A DNA stretch of 64,000 nucleotides from Solibacillus faecavium (lineage in GTDB: Bacteria > Bacillota > Bacilli > Bacillales_A > Planococcaceae). A model generated the notes under the pieces. That model was not told the DNA's origin. It saw only the letters and a program-made list of their open reading frames with translations, and did no database searches. Below are positions 1-8,922 of this stretch, in pieces. Position numbers and translations under genes: made by a program. The first letter of the stretch is position 1. Each line of letters opens with the position of its first letter. The stretch spans positions 62,001 through 126,000 of the forward strand of contig NZ_JACSPZ010000009.1 in the NCBI RefSeq assembly GCF_014836905.1, in the 5' to 3' direction.

Positions 1-97
1 GGAGTCGCCCCTTCACTCCAATCAATTCATATAATATCAATTCCTTAATAAGAATATTTCCCTTATACAAAGAAATTTCTACTTTTGTCCCAGCCCC
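1..97 (-). repeat. Dispersed intergenic repeat, copy R1 (cut by the window edge)
   Basis: Reverse complement of the first part of the element at 51283-51526: the two share a GGGCTGGGACA-type end, the run GTAGAAATTTCTTTGTATAAG and the GGGGCGACTCC core start. Only the outer arm and the beginning of the core lie inside the window. No open reading frame is present. Confidence 0.75.
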
Positions 98-287
98 TTT
101 TTATTTTTCTCCAACGTTATCACTGGATCCTATTATACTAGAGGAATTTTTGATGTTAGTTCTTTCTATATAAGAATAATGGTAATTAATTTTATTGCTG
201 TAGTTAATTCGATCTTTAATACCTAAGATTTTTTTATTATGTTTTGTTAAAATATTGTTACAGCAGTAGTAAAAGGGAGGAATTAAA

Positions 288-701
288 ATGACCCCTAGTT
301 TTGTAGCAAAATCCTTGGAACGTCAACATTTAAAAACAGTGCGCAAACATTTGTTGCAAATAATCGATATTAACACTGCACTAAGAGATGTCCACAATCA
401 TATTGCATCACATATTAATAAAGAAAAATATGAAGCAATCACAGCTTATGTCAATCAATATATTTCCTATACACATATTTGGCAGATTAAGTTTGTTTGC
501 AATTTGGAAGATCCAGAAGTGGCGCTATTGCAAATTTTCCACTTAAATTACATTCTCGAACGCGAACAAGCAGAGAAATTTGCAAAAGAGCGTGAAATTT
601 TAAAAGAACAACACGATAAATTCCTTTCAATTACACTTTATTCAGATAGTCATATTGAAGAACGTTATAAAAAAATAGTGCAGTTTATTCAGGAGTATTA
701 G
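288..701 (+). CDS. Hypothetical helical protein, 137 aa
   Basis: I do not recognise the family. The ATG follows a good ribosome binding site (GGGAGG, 7 nt upstream). The protein has no signal peptide or membrane segment. It looks almost wholly alpha-helical, with a strongly charged helix at about residues 90-112 (EREQAEKFAKEREILKEQH) that could form a coiled coil. It is a single-gene unit closed by a terminator shared with the convergent gene downstream. The clear RBS and terminator make it a likely real gene; a cytosolic role is all that can be inferred. Confidence 0.75.
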   Translation: MTPSFVAKSLERQHLKTVRKHLLQIIDINTALRDVHNHIASHINKEKYEAITAYVNQYISYTHIWQIKFVCNLEDPEVALLQIFHLNYILEREQAEKFAKEREILKEQHDKFLSITLYSDSHIEERYKKIVQFIQEY

Positions 702-736
702 AAACAGTAGGTTTTCAAAAAACAAATTCCACTAAA

Positions 737-781
737 AAATAAAGGAGCGATGCCGAAATTACGGTATGCTCCTTTATTTTT
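737..781. terminator. Bidirectional terminator
   Basis: A 12-bp stem (AAATAAAGGAGC / GCTCCTTTATTT) with A and T runs on both sides sits between two convergent genes. Confidence 0.85.
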
Positions 782-782
782 A

Positions 783-2468
783 TTATAATCCTACAATCTG
801 CAGTGCTTTTACAGATTGGAAATCTTCCCCTGTTTTTGCATATGTCAGCACTACTTTATCGCCTTCCTGCAAGTAGATTGCAAAAGGTGCTGTTTCTGAA
901 CTTACAATGAAGTTTTCCCCAGTTGTCGTTAAGAACGTCACAATAGTGAAATCCCCTACACGTTCTTTATAAACACGGACAACTTCTGATGCCAACTGTG
1001 CTTCCTCGGCATTCGAAGAGCCATCCACCGTACTTCCACCCCTGCTGAGTGCTGTTTTATATAGTCTTAGCGCTTCATTAGGTGTCGTACCGAAAGCTGA
1101 AATTTCCGGATTAGCCGCGGAAACGATGAAATAGTTCTGTAAAAAGCCATTTGCATCTAAAACAGCCGATAGCCAGCTTGCTTCCCCGTAAAAGTTATAA
1201 AGAATCGGCATTTCACCGTTCCATTCTTTTTCGATGAATTTTTTCTCAATTATATCAAGAGCCCCTCGCGAATCCATGTAGGACTCTTCCAAATTCCCTG
1301 TATAATAAGTTGCTTCACCTGTACTTGCATGCGTCAATGCATAGCCAAGCATTGAATCAACACCCTCTTTAGGGCTAGTGAAATCAGTAAAATAATACAT
1401 TTCTCCATCTTCCATAAAGATTGGGCTTACATTTGCTTCAGTACCTTCATCACTCGGTAATTTTACATCCTTTTTACCGACGAGACTATTCCAAAAACCG
1501 TGCACATAGTTTCCGTAGTAACTGTTCTGCAAGCTTACTGTCTCTGGAGATACTGCCCCATCAATGAATTCCGGAACGTCTGCTGTTGCAATCCTTTCAG
1601 ATTGACCTGTTTTTGCATCGACAAGTACAATACCTTTTACATCAAAGCCGTTACGCGCAGAAATAAATTCCCCGAATGATCGAATGTAATAAGGATGACC
1701 ATCTTCGTCGATTTCCAATTGTGGATCACCGTAAAAAATCAACGTTGGATAATTTAATCGAATGTGGCGTTCCAGATTTTTATTGAAGTATGCCGATGGA
1801 ACATAGCTCATTTCCGATTTAATAAATTTCGGATTATCACTAGAATCTGTCGCACTCATTGTGAAATAACCTGGTGTCGTTTTTCCATTGAACCATTTAA
1901 ATACACCGGAAAATTCTACAGGTGCGATATACACATATTTATCATTTACTTTTTGAATTTGTAAGCTTCCTAATTCATAATAGCTTGTGTTTGGTACTTG
2001 ACCAAATGCTTTTTTCATTTTGTTTCTAACGAATTGCGGTGGTACACTTGCCGGTGTTTTCGTCTCATCGAACGGCGAAATTTCGGTTTGCTCTTTCATT
2101 TGAGCCGATTCAAATTTCTCATCAGCGTTAAAAAACGGCGCACTTACTAAATAACCTATTCCGATTATTCCAACGAGCACGATGGCTGATTTTATTTTTT
2201 GTTCAACACCGACTGCAATTATTGCGCCTGCAATCGCCACTACGGGTAATACATATAAAAATATTGTCCAGCTCAGATCAATTTTAGATATATAAACCGT
2301 TAAAAACACTGAAATAAAACTTAAAACAAATGTTGTGATTGCTAGTATGGAAAATGTTTTTGTTGATAGTTCATCATTCTTAACTTTTTTTGTTAGCGGT
2401 ACTAAAAGTAATGTTATTAAAAGTGAACCAATTGCCGTTATTAGCAATAACTGTCCCATATTACTCAC
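783..2468 (-). CDS. Membrane-anchored protein of unknown function, 561 aa
   Basis: The N-terminal 115 residues contain about four hydrophobic helices (roughly 5-25, 40-62, 68-88, 93-112). About 445 mostly hydrophilic residues follow, probably outside the cell. That part holds many aromatic residues and repeated phrases of the type 'YYFTDFTS', 'GIVLVDAKTG', 'ALTHASTGEATYYTGN', which recall PepSY-like or beta-rich sensor folds, but I cannot place it in a named family. It stands alone on the minus strand, and its start lies just inside an ACTCACCTCTC stretch that reads as a GAGAGGTG ribosome binding site on the coding strand. No catalytic motif is visible. Confidence 0.8.
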   Translation of the reverse strand: MSNMGQLLLITAIGSLLITLLLVPLTKKVKNDELSTKTFSILAITTFVLSFISVFLTVYISKIDLSWTIFLYVLPVVAIAGAIIAVGVEQKIKSAIVLVGIIGIGYLVSAPFFNADEKFESAQMKEQTEISPFDETKTPASVPPQFVRNKMKKAFGQVPNTSYYELGSLQIQKVNDKYVYIAPVEFSGVFKWFNGKTTPGYFTMSATDSSDNPKFIKSEMSYVPSAYFNKNLERHIRLNYPTLIFYGDPQLEIDEDGHPYYIRSFGEFISARNGFDVKGIVLVDAKTGQSERIATADVPEFIDGAVSPETVSLQNSYYGNYVHGFWNSLVGKKDVKLPSDEGTEANVSPIFMEDGEMYYFTDFTSPKEGVDSMLGYALTHASTGEATYYTGNLEESYMDSRGALDIIEKKFIEKEWNGEMPILYNFYGEASWLSAVLDANGFLQNYFIVSAANPEISAFGTTPNEALRLYKTALSRGGSTVDGSSNAEEAQLASEVVRVYKERVGDFTIVTFLTTTGENFIVSSETAPFAIYLQEGDKVVLTYAKTGEDFQSVKALQIVGL

Positions 2469-2688
2469 CTCTCTCTGTACTCTTTACGAATAAGCTAAAA
2501 AAAAGATTCATAAACATTAGGGAAAATCAGTTGCAGCATTAAAAAAAGCTAAATATTATGTTTTATTTTGGTAAATTATTCAATAAATAGATTTATATAC
2601 TATAATACGAGTGTAGTGCTTAATTATGATCATTACAGATATTTCTACTTGTTCTGCCCTTTTTAATATTATTTCAGGAGGTAAATGG

Positions 2689-3351
2689 ATGGCACGTAAA
2701 ATACTAATTATTTTGTTCTTTGGTCTTGGTCTATATTATGTTTTTCTTTTTCAGACGATTGATAGTTCGTTGAAGATGGTATTTAAATTGTTGCCAATGA
2801 TTTTATTAATTGCGCTCGCCTATTTAACAAAAGTTCCTGTTAAATCACGTTATTATTGGCTTATACTAATTGGTTTAATCTTCTGCGCGATTGGTGATTA
2901 TACATTGCAATGGTTCATCATCGGGCTGAGCTTTTTCCTAACGGGGCATATTTTTTATATTTTTGCCTTCCGTTCTACGAATAAGGCAACAACACCGCTT
3001 TATGTAAAGATTGTTTTAGGTTTATATGGAGCTGCCATGATGGTTTGGATTGCAGGGAGTCTTTTCCAAAAAGTTGACACGGTTTTGGCAATTGCGGTAA
3101 CGGCATATATTTTAGTCATTTTGACAATGGGGTGGACTTCTTTTCGTACGGGGAGTATCTTTGCAATTATCGGGGCAGTTTTATTTATTGCGTCCGATTC
3201 CATTTTAGCAATCAACCGTTTTATGTTTGAAGTTACCTATGCACATGAGCTTATCATGTTCACTTATTATGCTGCACAGTTTTTCTTAATGCTCAGCATT
3301 GCTCAATACTTCAAAATTAGTTCAAAAACCGAAATAAAGAGTGTACAATAA
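2689..3351 (+). CDS. YhhN-family integral membrane protein (lysoplasmalogenase-like)
   Basis: 220 aa with about eight membrane helices. The family's conserved acidic motifs are present: 'GDYTLQW' followed by '[10 protein letters not shown]' near residue 70-90, and '[17 protein letters not shown]' near residue 165-180. These match the YhhN/TMEM86 fold, whose animal member hydrolyses lysoplasmalogen; the bacterial substrate is not established. The upstream in-frame start at 2626 lacks a ribosome binding site, whereas the ATG at 2689 follows AGGAGGT by 6 nt, so the shorter form is chosen. pepT starts 31 nt downstream and is probably co-transcribed. Confidence 0.85.
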   Translation: MARKILIILFFGLGLYYVFLFQTIDSSLKMVFKLLPMILLIALAYLTKVPVKSRYYWLILIGLIFCAIGDYTLQWFIIGLSFFLTGHIFYIFAFRSTNKATTPLYVKIVLGLYGAAMMVWIAGSLFQKVDTVLAIAVTAYILVILTMGWTSFRTGSIFAIIGAVLFIASDSILAINRFMFEVTYAHELIMFTYYAAQFFLMLSIAQYFKISSKTEIKSVQ

Positions 3352-3382
3352 AAGCAATATGTATATAGGGGGTCTTTTTCAT

Positions 3383-4609
3383 ATGAAAGAAAAAGTAATT
3401 GAACGTTTAGTACGCTATGTAAAAATCGATACACAATCAGATTTCAACTCAGACACAACACCTTCTACAATGAAGCAGTTTGATTTATTAAATGTATTAA
3501 AGGACGAATTAGCGGAGATTGGCTTAACAGAGATTACATTAGATGAAAACGGCTACCTTTTCGCAACATTGGAATCAAACACAGATAAAGAAGTTCCGAC
3601 ACTTGGCTTTTTAGCACATGTTGATACAACATCTGACTATACAGGGACAAATGTACAGCCACAGCGTATCGACAACTATGACGGTGAAGCAATTACATTG
3701 AAAAATGGCTTGGTGATGGCACCAGACTACTTCCCGAATTTAAAAAACTATGTAGGTCAAACATTAATTACGACAGATGGAAATACATTACTAGGTGCAG
3801 ATGATAAAGCCGGCATCGCGGAAATTATGACGGCGATGGAATACTTAGTTAAAAACCCAGAAATTAAGCACGGTAAAATTCGTGTTGCCTTTACACCTGA
3901 CGAAGAAATCGGGCGTGGACCACATAAGTTCGATGTGGAAAAATTCGGCGCTGATTATGCCTATACAATGGACGGCGGACCATTAGGGGAATTACAATAT
4001 GAAAGCTTTAATGCTGCTGGTGTAAAAGTAACGACGCGCGGTACGAATATCCACCCAGGATCAGCAAAAAATAAAATGGTCAACTCGATTACAATGGCCA
4101 TTGAGTTCCAAAACGAAATGCCTAAAGATGCTGTTCCTGAAAAAACAGACGGCTACGAAGGCTTTATTCATTTAATGCACTTTAATGGTGGCATTGAAGA
4201 ATCATCGATGTCATATATTATCCGTGACCATGACCGCGCAAAATTCGAAGAGAAAAAAGCGTATATGGCAAAGATAGGGCAAGAAATGCAAGCAAAGTAT
4301 GGTAAAGAGGCAATCACTGTAGCAATTGAAGACCAATATTACAATATGGGTGAAAAAATTGAGCCTGTTATGGAAATTGTCGATATCGTAAAAGATGCCT
4401 TTTCTAAATTTGATATTACTCCAATTGTAGAACCAATTCGTGGTGGTACAGACGGTTCTCAGCTATCATACATGGGCTTGCCAACGCCAAACATTTTTGC
4501 AGGCGGAGAAAATATGCACGGAAAATATGAATTCGTATCAGCGGAAACGATGGAAAAGGCTACAGAAGTCATTATTGAAATCGTTCAGCTGTTTGAACAA
4601 CGCAACTAA
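3383..4609 (+). CDS. pepT: Tripeptide aminopeptidase PepT
   Basis: 408 aa, the usual PepT length. M20 family zinc peptidase that removes N-terminal residues from tripeptides in the cytosol. The metal and catalytic motifs are all present: 'HVDTT' near residue 80, 'GADDKAG' near 142, 'PDEEIGRG' near 175 and '[18 protein letters not shown]' near 355. The start at 3383 follows a TAGGGGGT ribosome binding site; an in-frame start at 3341 would overlap the previous gene and has no RBS. A terminator follows directly. Confidence 0.95.
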   Translation: MKEKVIERLVRYVKIDTQSDFNSDTTPSTMKQFDLLNVLKDELAEIGLTEITLDENGYLFATLESNTDKEVPTLGFLAHVDTTSDYTGTNVQPQRIDNYDGEAITLKNGLVMAPDYFPNLKNYVGQTLITTDGNTLLGADDKAGIAEIMTAMEYLVKNPEIKHGKIRVAFTPDEEIGRGPHKFDVEKFGADYAYTMDGGPLGELQYESFNAAGVKVTTRGTNIHPGSAKNKMVNSITMAIEFQNEMPKDAVPEKTDGYEGFIHLMHFNGGIEESSMSYIIRDHDRAKFEEKKAYMAKIGQEMQAKYGKEAITVAIEDQYYNMGEKIEPVMEIVDIVKDAFSKFDITPIVEPIRGGTDGSQLSYMGLPTPNIFAGGENMHGKYEFVSAETMEKATEVIIEIVQLFEQRN

Positions 4610-4614
4610 AATTA

Positions 4615-4645
4615 ATGGAGCGATTGAACTCGCTCCATTTTTTTA
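4615..4645 (+). terminator. Terminator of pepT
   Basis: ATGGAGCG / CGCTCCAT stem with an 8-nt loop and a run of seven T. Confidence 0.9.
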
Positions 4646-4689
4646 TATACTTAATAGACGGAAAATTATAACTATTCAGGTGGTGTGAA

Positions 4690-5658
4690 ATGAAGGAGAT
4701 ATTCATTGGCATTTTAGCTTCATTATTTTTTGCTGTTACGTTTATTTTAAACCGTTCCATGGAACTGGAGGGAGGCAGCTGGCTTTGGAGTTCTTCCCTT
4801 CGTTACTTCTTTATGGTCCCCTTTTTAATAGCAATCGTGGCTATTCGAGGGAAAAATGGATTTCGGATTTTATCAAATGAAATGAAGGAAAGCCCCGTTG
4901 CATGGGTTGGATGGAGTTTTATAGGCTTTGTACTATTTTATGCCCCTCTTACATTTGCTGCTGCGTATGGACCCGGGTGGCTCGTATCGGGTACATGGCA
5001 ATTTACCATTGTAGCTGGTCTACTTCTTGCACCACTTTTCCTTTCCACCATTGACGGAAAGAAAGTTCGGGCAAAGATACCACTGATATCGTTAAGTATT
5101 TCGGGTATTATTTTGATCGGTATTTTTATGATACAAATCCCACAAGCACAAACTGTTTCAACGCAAAGCCTACTTCTTGGAACAATTCCTGTCATTATAG
5201 CTGCCTTTGCTTATCCACTCGGCAATCGAAAAATGATGGCACTTTGCGGCGGAAGAGTTGATCCATTCCAACGTGTGCTCGGTATGACAATTGCTTCTTT
5301 ACCAATTTGGGTACTACTCGCAGTTTATGCTTTCTTTACAGTTGGTTTACCATCTGCCAGTCAACTGTACCAATCACTTCTTGTGGCGGTATCATCCGGT
5401 GTAATTGCTACTGTATTATTTTTTATCGCTACTGACCGCGTACGACATGACCAAGGGAAACTTGCCGCTGTAGAAGCAACCCAATCCATCCAAGTTCTTT
5501 TTGTGGTAATGGGTGAAATGATGTTACTTAATGCCCCGTTACCAAAGCCTCTCGCTTTAGCAGGTTTAGCTGTCATCATCATTGGATTGCTCATTCATAG
5601 TTATCATACAGTACTAGTAAATAGAAAAAGATTACAGCTGAAAAACGAAAATGGGTAG
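4690..5658 (+). CDS. Ten-helix DMT-type multidrug efflux permease
   Basis: 322 aa with about ten membrane helices in two halves, the architecture of the drug/metabolite transporter superfamily. The opening 'FAVTFILNRSMELEGGSWLWSS' and the 'AAYGPGWLVSGTWQFTIVAGLLLAP' region resemble the 'multidrug resistance efflux transporter' branch rather than the classic EamA pair. The ATG follows GGTGGTG (a GGTG ribosome binding site). It is monocistronic, with a terminator overlapping the stop codon. The substrate cannot be told from sequence. Confidence 0.85.
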   Translation: MKEIFIGILASLFFAVTFILNRSMELEGGSWLWSSSLRYFFMVPFLIAIVAIRGKNGFRILSNEMKESPVAWVGWSFIGFVLFYAPLTFAAAYGPGWLVSGTWQFTIVAGLLLAPLFLSTIDGKKVRAKIPLISLSISGIILIGIFMIQIPQAQTVSTQSLLLGTIPVIIAAFAYPLGNRKMMALCGGRVDPFQRVLGMTIASLPIWVLLAVYAFFTVGLPSASQLYQSLLVAVSSGVIATVLFFIATDRVRHDQGKLAAVEATQSIQVLFVVMGEMMLLNAPLPKPLALAGLAVIIIGLLIHSYHTVLVNRKRLQLKNENG

Positions 5659-5688
5659 CGACAGTTTTTGTCACTACCCATTTTTTAT
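5650..5688. terminator. Bidirectional terminator
   Basis: AATGGGTAG / CTACCCATT stem that includes the stop codon of the exporter, with a T run on the plus strand; it also lies at the end of the convergent anti-sigma gene. Confidence 0.85.
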
Positions 5689-6755
5689 AATCCCCATTGC
5701 CATACGCCTGTCTGATCTTTATACATTTTAAATACATATTCCCCTACCCCTTCACGACCATATTGGTAGCGAATTTCTACTTCTGTGTCGGATAGATACG
5801 TAACACTGCGGTAAGACGCCTCTAAAAACAGCTCCCCTAAGCGATTGGCATGCGGAAATGCACTATCTTGGGCGGACAATCTTTCACTCATTGTTCCTTC
5901 TCCAAAAATCTGGTCATATAAATATAAATCGAAATATTGGTCCGGTGTATAGTCATTTGATAACTCAAAATAAATGGAATCCGTCTTATTTTGCTGAGCC
6001 AACCCTACTACTTCCCCATAAATTTTATGCACAGCGGTAATCGTTCCTGCCTGCAAAGTATTTTCAGCTGGGAAATGATTTACTAAAAAATATTCTCGTG
6101 CATTTAATAATTGGTCATAGCCGCCTGCAATCGTATTGCCGTTTTCCTCATACAATGCCATTAGTTCCGATTGGACAGGCTTACCATTCACTGTTAGCTT
6201 GCCGTTCTGCAAAACGACCCGGTCTCCCGGCACAGCGATCACTTCATAGTAGGCATTTTCATAAATAGGCAAATGACTGCTCGTATTTGTCATCGTTCGA
6301 ACAATATCGCCTGCTTTATATACGACTTCATCAAATAAATTAGATTGTCGTTCAATAACCGTATGATAAAGTTCCTCTTTCCCTGCAATTGAAAAGGAAT
6401 CTTTATCGATATATTGTAAATCTGTTAATTCTTCAAGCACTGGTAGCTGTGCAAAAGCATCATAATTAATTGTAGAAAGTTGCTTTGATTTTTGAAGGGT
6501 AGCGATTTGCGCCAAATCATCAAGCGGATCATAAGGGACACCCCGCCCTTCATTTGCTGAATTTTGGGTAAAAGGAGCTGCTGTCATAAATAGGAATACC
6601 GCAACCGCTGCAACCGCTGCTGTCACTACTTGCACATGCCATGAACGCTTTGTTTTTGGTGTCGTTAAATCATTTTTTACACGCTGTTTTATTCGGCTTT
6701 CCTGCAAGTTTGTATCACCCATCATGTCTTCCAGCTGCTTTTTAAATGGATCCAT
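5685..6755 (-). CDS. Anti-sigma factor with a signal-peptidase-I-like outer domain
   Basis: 356 aa. Residues 1-40 are charged and cytosolic, a single membrane helix spans about 41-60, and about 295 residues lie outside. Residues about 146-255 resemble the non-catalytic core of signal peptidase I (S26): 'YKAGDIVR', then 'YEVIAVPGDRVVLQNGKLTVNGKPV' and 'YFLVNHFP...GEVVGLA'. The catalytic serine motif (SMxPT) is not visible, so enzyme activity is unlikely. Position directly after an ECF sigma gene (TGA, then TGC, then ATG) and the one-helix layout argue for the cognate anti-sigma. An 'RsgI/RsiV-like sensor with a borrowed fold' is my inference; sequence alone does not prove sigma binding. Confidence 0.7.
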   Translation of the reverse strand: MDPFKKQLEDMMGDTNLQESRIKQRVKNDLTTPKTKRSWHVQVVTAAVAAVAVFLFMTAAPFTQNSANEGRGVPYDPLDDLAQIATLQKSKQLSTINYDAFAQLPVLEELTDLQYIDKDSFSIAGKEELYHTVIERQSNLFDEVVYKAGDIVRTMTNTSSHLPIYENAYYEVIAVPGDRVVLQNGKLTVNGKPVQSELMALYEENGNTIAGGYDQLLNAREYFLVNHFPAENTLQAGTITAVHKIYGEVVGLAQQNKTDSIYFELSNDYTPDQYFDLYLYDQIFGEGTMSERLSAQDSAFPHANRLGELFLEASYRSVTYLSDTEVEIRYQYGREGVGEYVFKMYKDQTGVWQWGL

Positions 6756-6758
6756 GCA

Positions 6759-7253
6759 TCATCCCTCCATCTCCTCTTCGTTAAAAAACTCTTTTAATTG
6801 TTGCTTTGCTCGGCGCAGACGCGTTTTCACCGTATTTTCATTAAGCTCTAAAAATAATGCAATTTCCGCAATCGACTGCTCGTTATAATAATATAAAATG
6901 AGTGGCTCACGGTATTTCAGTGGTAGCTGGAATAACTTTTGTTCGAGAGAAGCGAGCTGCTGTTTTTGTATGATTTCTTCATCCGCACCCTTTGTCTGTG
7001 CAAAAACCGTATCGAAGAAAACATCCTTTTTATGTTTCCACGAGCGTAAATAGTCTTTTGCCCGGTTGGCAGTCATTTTAGTTAAATACGTTTTCAATGA
7101 TGATTCGTTGCGAAATTGATCACTCTTTTGATAGTATGTCACAAATACTTCCTGTACGATATCCTCGGCGGTAGCCCAATTTTTCACGTACAAATACGCG
7201 ATGCGCACTAAATAACGCGTATGCTCATCTAATATGGCATCAAAATCTTTCAT
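6759..7253 (-). CDS. ECF-family RNA polymerase sigma factor
   Basis: 164 aa from the chosen ATG; an in-frame GTG 15 nt upstream (7268) is an alternative. Region 2 is 'YLVRIAYLYVKNWATAEDIVQEVFVTYYQ' and region 4 is 'LPLKYREPLILYYYNEQSIAEIALFLELNENTVKTRLRRAKQQLK', the helix-turn-helix that reads the -35 box. The gene sits between a polysaccharide deacetylase and a membrane anti-sigma. An ECF-type promoter (TGAAAC-N16-CGTC) lies upstream of the first gene, so the operon is probably autoregulated and tied to cell-envelope stress. Confidence 0.93.
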   Translation of the reverse strand: MKDFDAILDEHTRYLVRIAYLYVKNWATAEDIVQEVFVTYYQKSDQFRNESSLKTYLTKMTANRAKDYLRSWKHKKDVFFDTVFAQTKGADEEIIQKQQLASLEQKLFQLPLKYREPLILYYYNEQSIAEIALFLELNENTVKTRLRRAKQQLKEFFNEEEMEG

Positions 7254-7285
7254 ATTAGCTATTAACACCTTCTATCTATCTATTT

Positions 7286-8560
7286 TCAGAACACCCCCTT
7301 TACATAGGAAGTGAACTGTTCATATGTTTTCTTTTCTGTTACCCCAAAACGATTTACTTCATAATTTGATTGCTCAATATTTGCATAGCCTTCATTTGTC
7401 GTAAAGCCGATTAATAGCCCGACTTCCTTCATCGCTTTAGCCATCTCTTCATTATAATGACCGAAAGGATACGCTAACGATGTCGCATTTTTAAGCGTCG
7501 CAACATTTCGCTTTAAGTCCGCTGCAATTTCAGAAGCCGACAGTTCAAGTGCTACACCAAGCCCTGTTTCACTATTGAGGCGATGCAAACCATCTGTATG
7601 AGCCTCATAATAAAATACATCTGCTAATTGTTCCATCTCATATTCCGTAAAAAACTGAAGTGGTCCTTCACTATTAAAAACCTGCTCGCCTTCATAACGA
7701 TTCGTTCGAGAGGAGATAATATGCTGTACTGCTGTAAACCCATGTTTCTTTAAAATTGGGTAGGCATACTCCTTCGTCGATAGAAGACCATCATCAAAAG
7801 TAATAAGTACCGAATTGGTTGAAAGAATTTGGCGACCTTCCAAATAATCGTAAAGCTGTGCTGTTGTAATTGTTTCAAATTGCTCCTCGGCCAAAAAGAC
7901 CATTTGCTGCTCAAATGATTCAACCGAAACAGTACTCGCCTCTGTCACCATCTCTTCTTTCGGTAAAATATGATGATACACTAAAACCGGAATACCTTCA
8001 TCTATTTCAACTGATTGACTATGTATATAACCCGCACGCTCGCCAATTTTCACAATAAACCAATCCCCTATTTCTCCCACTATCGGAAAGCGAAATCCTT
8101 GTTCAAGCTGAAGCATAACCGCGCTATCAAAGCTTGTTTCTTCATAAACAGCCACTCTTTCGTCTGCCTTGACTGAACCTGTCACCTCTTTATTAAGTAA
8201 TGCTTGAATTTCCCGTTTTTCAACGGTTGCACTTCCCTTTTTTATAAATGTCGTTATTTTACCGAACCGCAATTCATAAAAAAGCTCATCTTCACTTGCA
8301 ATGGCAAAAGATGCACCTGGCTGCACAGTTCCAATTTCAACAAGTGCCTTCTCTTTTATATAAATTGGCTGTGCTTCTTCTATAAGAAGAACTTTTTCAA
8401 ACAGATGTGTCGCTTGTTCAATTTGAAATTCATTACCCACTTGAACAACGTCGTTTTCATTAGCGACAGCCCTTTCGATATTTTGACCAAAACTTTTATA
8501 TTGAATTGCTATCAATAATACACAAGCAGCAAATACCCCTACAGTAATAACCTTTTTCAT
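7286..8560 (-). CDS. Exported polysaccharide deacetylase (CE4) with SH3-like domain
   Basis: 424 aa: N-terminal signal/anchor helix (about 5-22), an SH3b-like segment at about 115-190 ('GDWFIVKIGERAGYIHSQSVEI'), then a NodB domain. Catalytic motifs are visible: 'VLVYHHI', the metal/base motif 'LITFDDG' near residue 250, 'EAHTDGLHRL' (second motif, HT...H) and 'SLAYPFGHYN' (third motif). It should remove acetyl groups from peptidoglycan or another cell-wall glycan outside the membrane. RBS is CGGAGGAA. It is the first gene of the ECF sigma operon, which makes a wall-modification output of that regulon plausible. Confidence 0.9.
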   Translation of the reverse strand: MKKVITVGVFAACVLLIAIQYKSFGQNIERAVANENDVVQVGNEFQIEQATHLFEKVLLIEEAQPIYIKEKALVEIGTVQPGASFAIASEDELFYELRFGKITTFIKKGSATVEKREIQALLNKEVTGSVKADERVAVYEETSFDSAVMLQLEQGFRFPIVGEIGDWFIVKIGERAGYIHSQSVEIDEGIPVLVYHHILPKEEMVTEASTVSVESFEQQMVFLAEEQFETITTAQLYDYLEGRQILSTNSVLITFDDGLLSTKEYAYPILKKHGFTAVQHIISSRTNRYEGEQVFNSEGPLQFFTEYEMEQLADVFYYEAHTDGLHRLNSETGLGVALELSASEIAADLKRNVATLKNATSLAYPFGHYNEEMAKAMKEVGLLIGFTTNEGYANIEQSNYEVNRFGVTEKKTYEQFTSYVKGVF

Positions 8561-8598
8561 AATTTCCTCCGTTAGCTTTTCTTTTAAAGCAACGTACA

Positions 8599-8624
8599 GA
8601 CGGAAAAATTCAAAATTAGTTTCA
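8599..8624 (-). promoter_or_regulatory. ECF sigma-type promoter (TGAAAC-N16-CGTC)
   Basis: On the minus strand TGAAAC (8624-8619) and CGTC (8602-8599) are exactly 16 nt apart, the consensus for SigM/W/X-type sigma factors of Bacillus. The start codon of the deacetylase lies about 40 nt downstream. The likely user is the sigma factor encoded two genes later. Confidence 0.75.
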
Positions 8625-8649
8625 AAAGTTTTTATTTTTTTTTTGCAAC

Positions 8650-8870
8650 AAAAATACCCGTATCAATTTGCTGATACGGGTAACGGGTCTTCCAAAAAGG
8701 AAGTAAACTAGATGAAAAATAAAGGGTGAAAAACTCAGAGTCTGACACACTGTCAAACTTACATTCTAAATGAGGGGGTTTAGAATAATATTTTCTGAGC
8801 TAACTAGCTCCTGGAGAAAGCGGTTAGCTCAGACTTATTTGTACTGTATTACAAATAAGCTCTTGCTACA
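8650..8870 (-). ncRNA. Candidate Fur-controlled small RNA 1 (C-rich loop)
   Basis: The unit has its own promoter (8877-8905), no open reading frame, and ends in a strong terminator hairpin (ACCCGTATCA / TGATACGGGT, 8656-8681) followed by a T run on the minus strand. Three more hairpins lie between: 8834-8859, 8795-8832 (CTGAGCTAAC / GTTAGCTCAG) and 8763-8786, whose 8-bp stem closes over the loop CCCCCTCA. A C-run in a loop can pair with Shine-Dalgarno sequences, as in the iron-sparing RNA FsrA of B. subtilis. About 215 nt. That it is a stable RNA is an inference. Confidence 0.6.
8656..8681 (-). terminator. Terminator of candidate small RNA 1
   Basis: A 10-bp perfect stem with a 6-nt loop and ATTTTTG after it on the minus strand. 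Confidence 0.8.
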
Positions 8871-8876
8871 TTTATA

Positions 8877-8905
8877 ATGATAATGATTATCACTATCATT
8901 GTCAA
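8877..8905 (-). promoter_or_regulatory. Promoter overlapped by a near-perfect Fur box
   Basis: Minus-strand TTGACA, 17 nt, TATCAT. The spacer and -10 are covered by GATAATGATTATCACTATC (8879-8897), which differs from the 19-bp Fur consensus at one position. Iron-bound Fur should block it. Confidence 0.8.
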
Positions 8906-8922
8906 TATAATTCAAAAACTTT

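Noticed and set aside
8561..8922. Fur box as operator of the polysaccharide deacetylase
   Set aside because: A strong terminator and a separate ECF promoter lie between the Fur site and the deacetylase start, so a free RNA is more likely.
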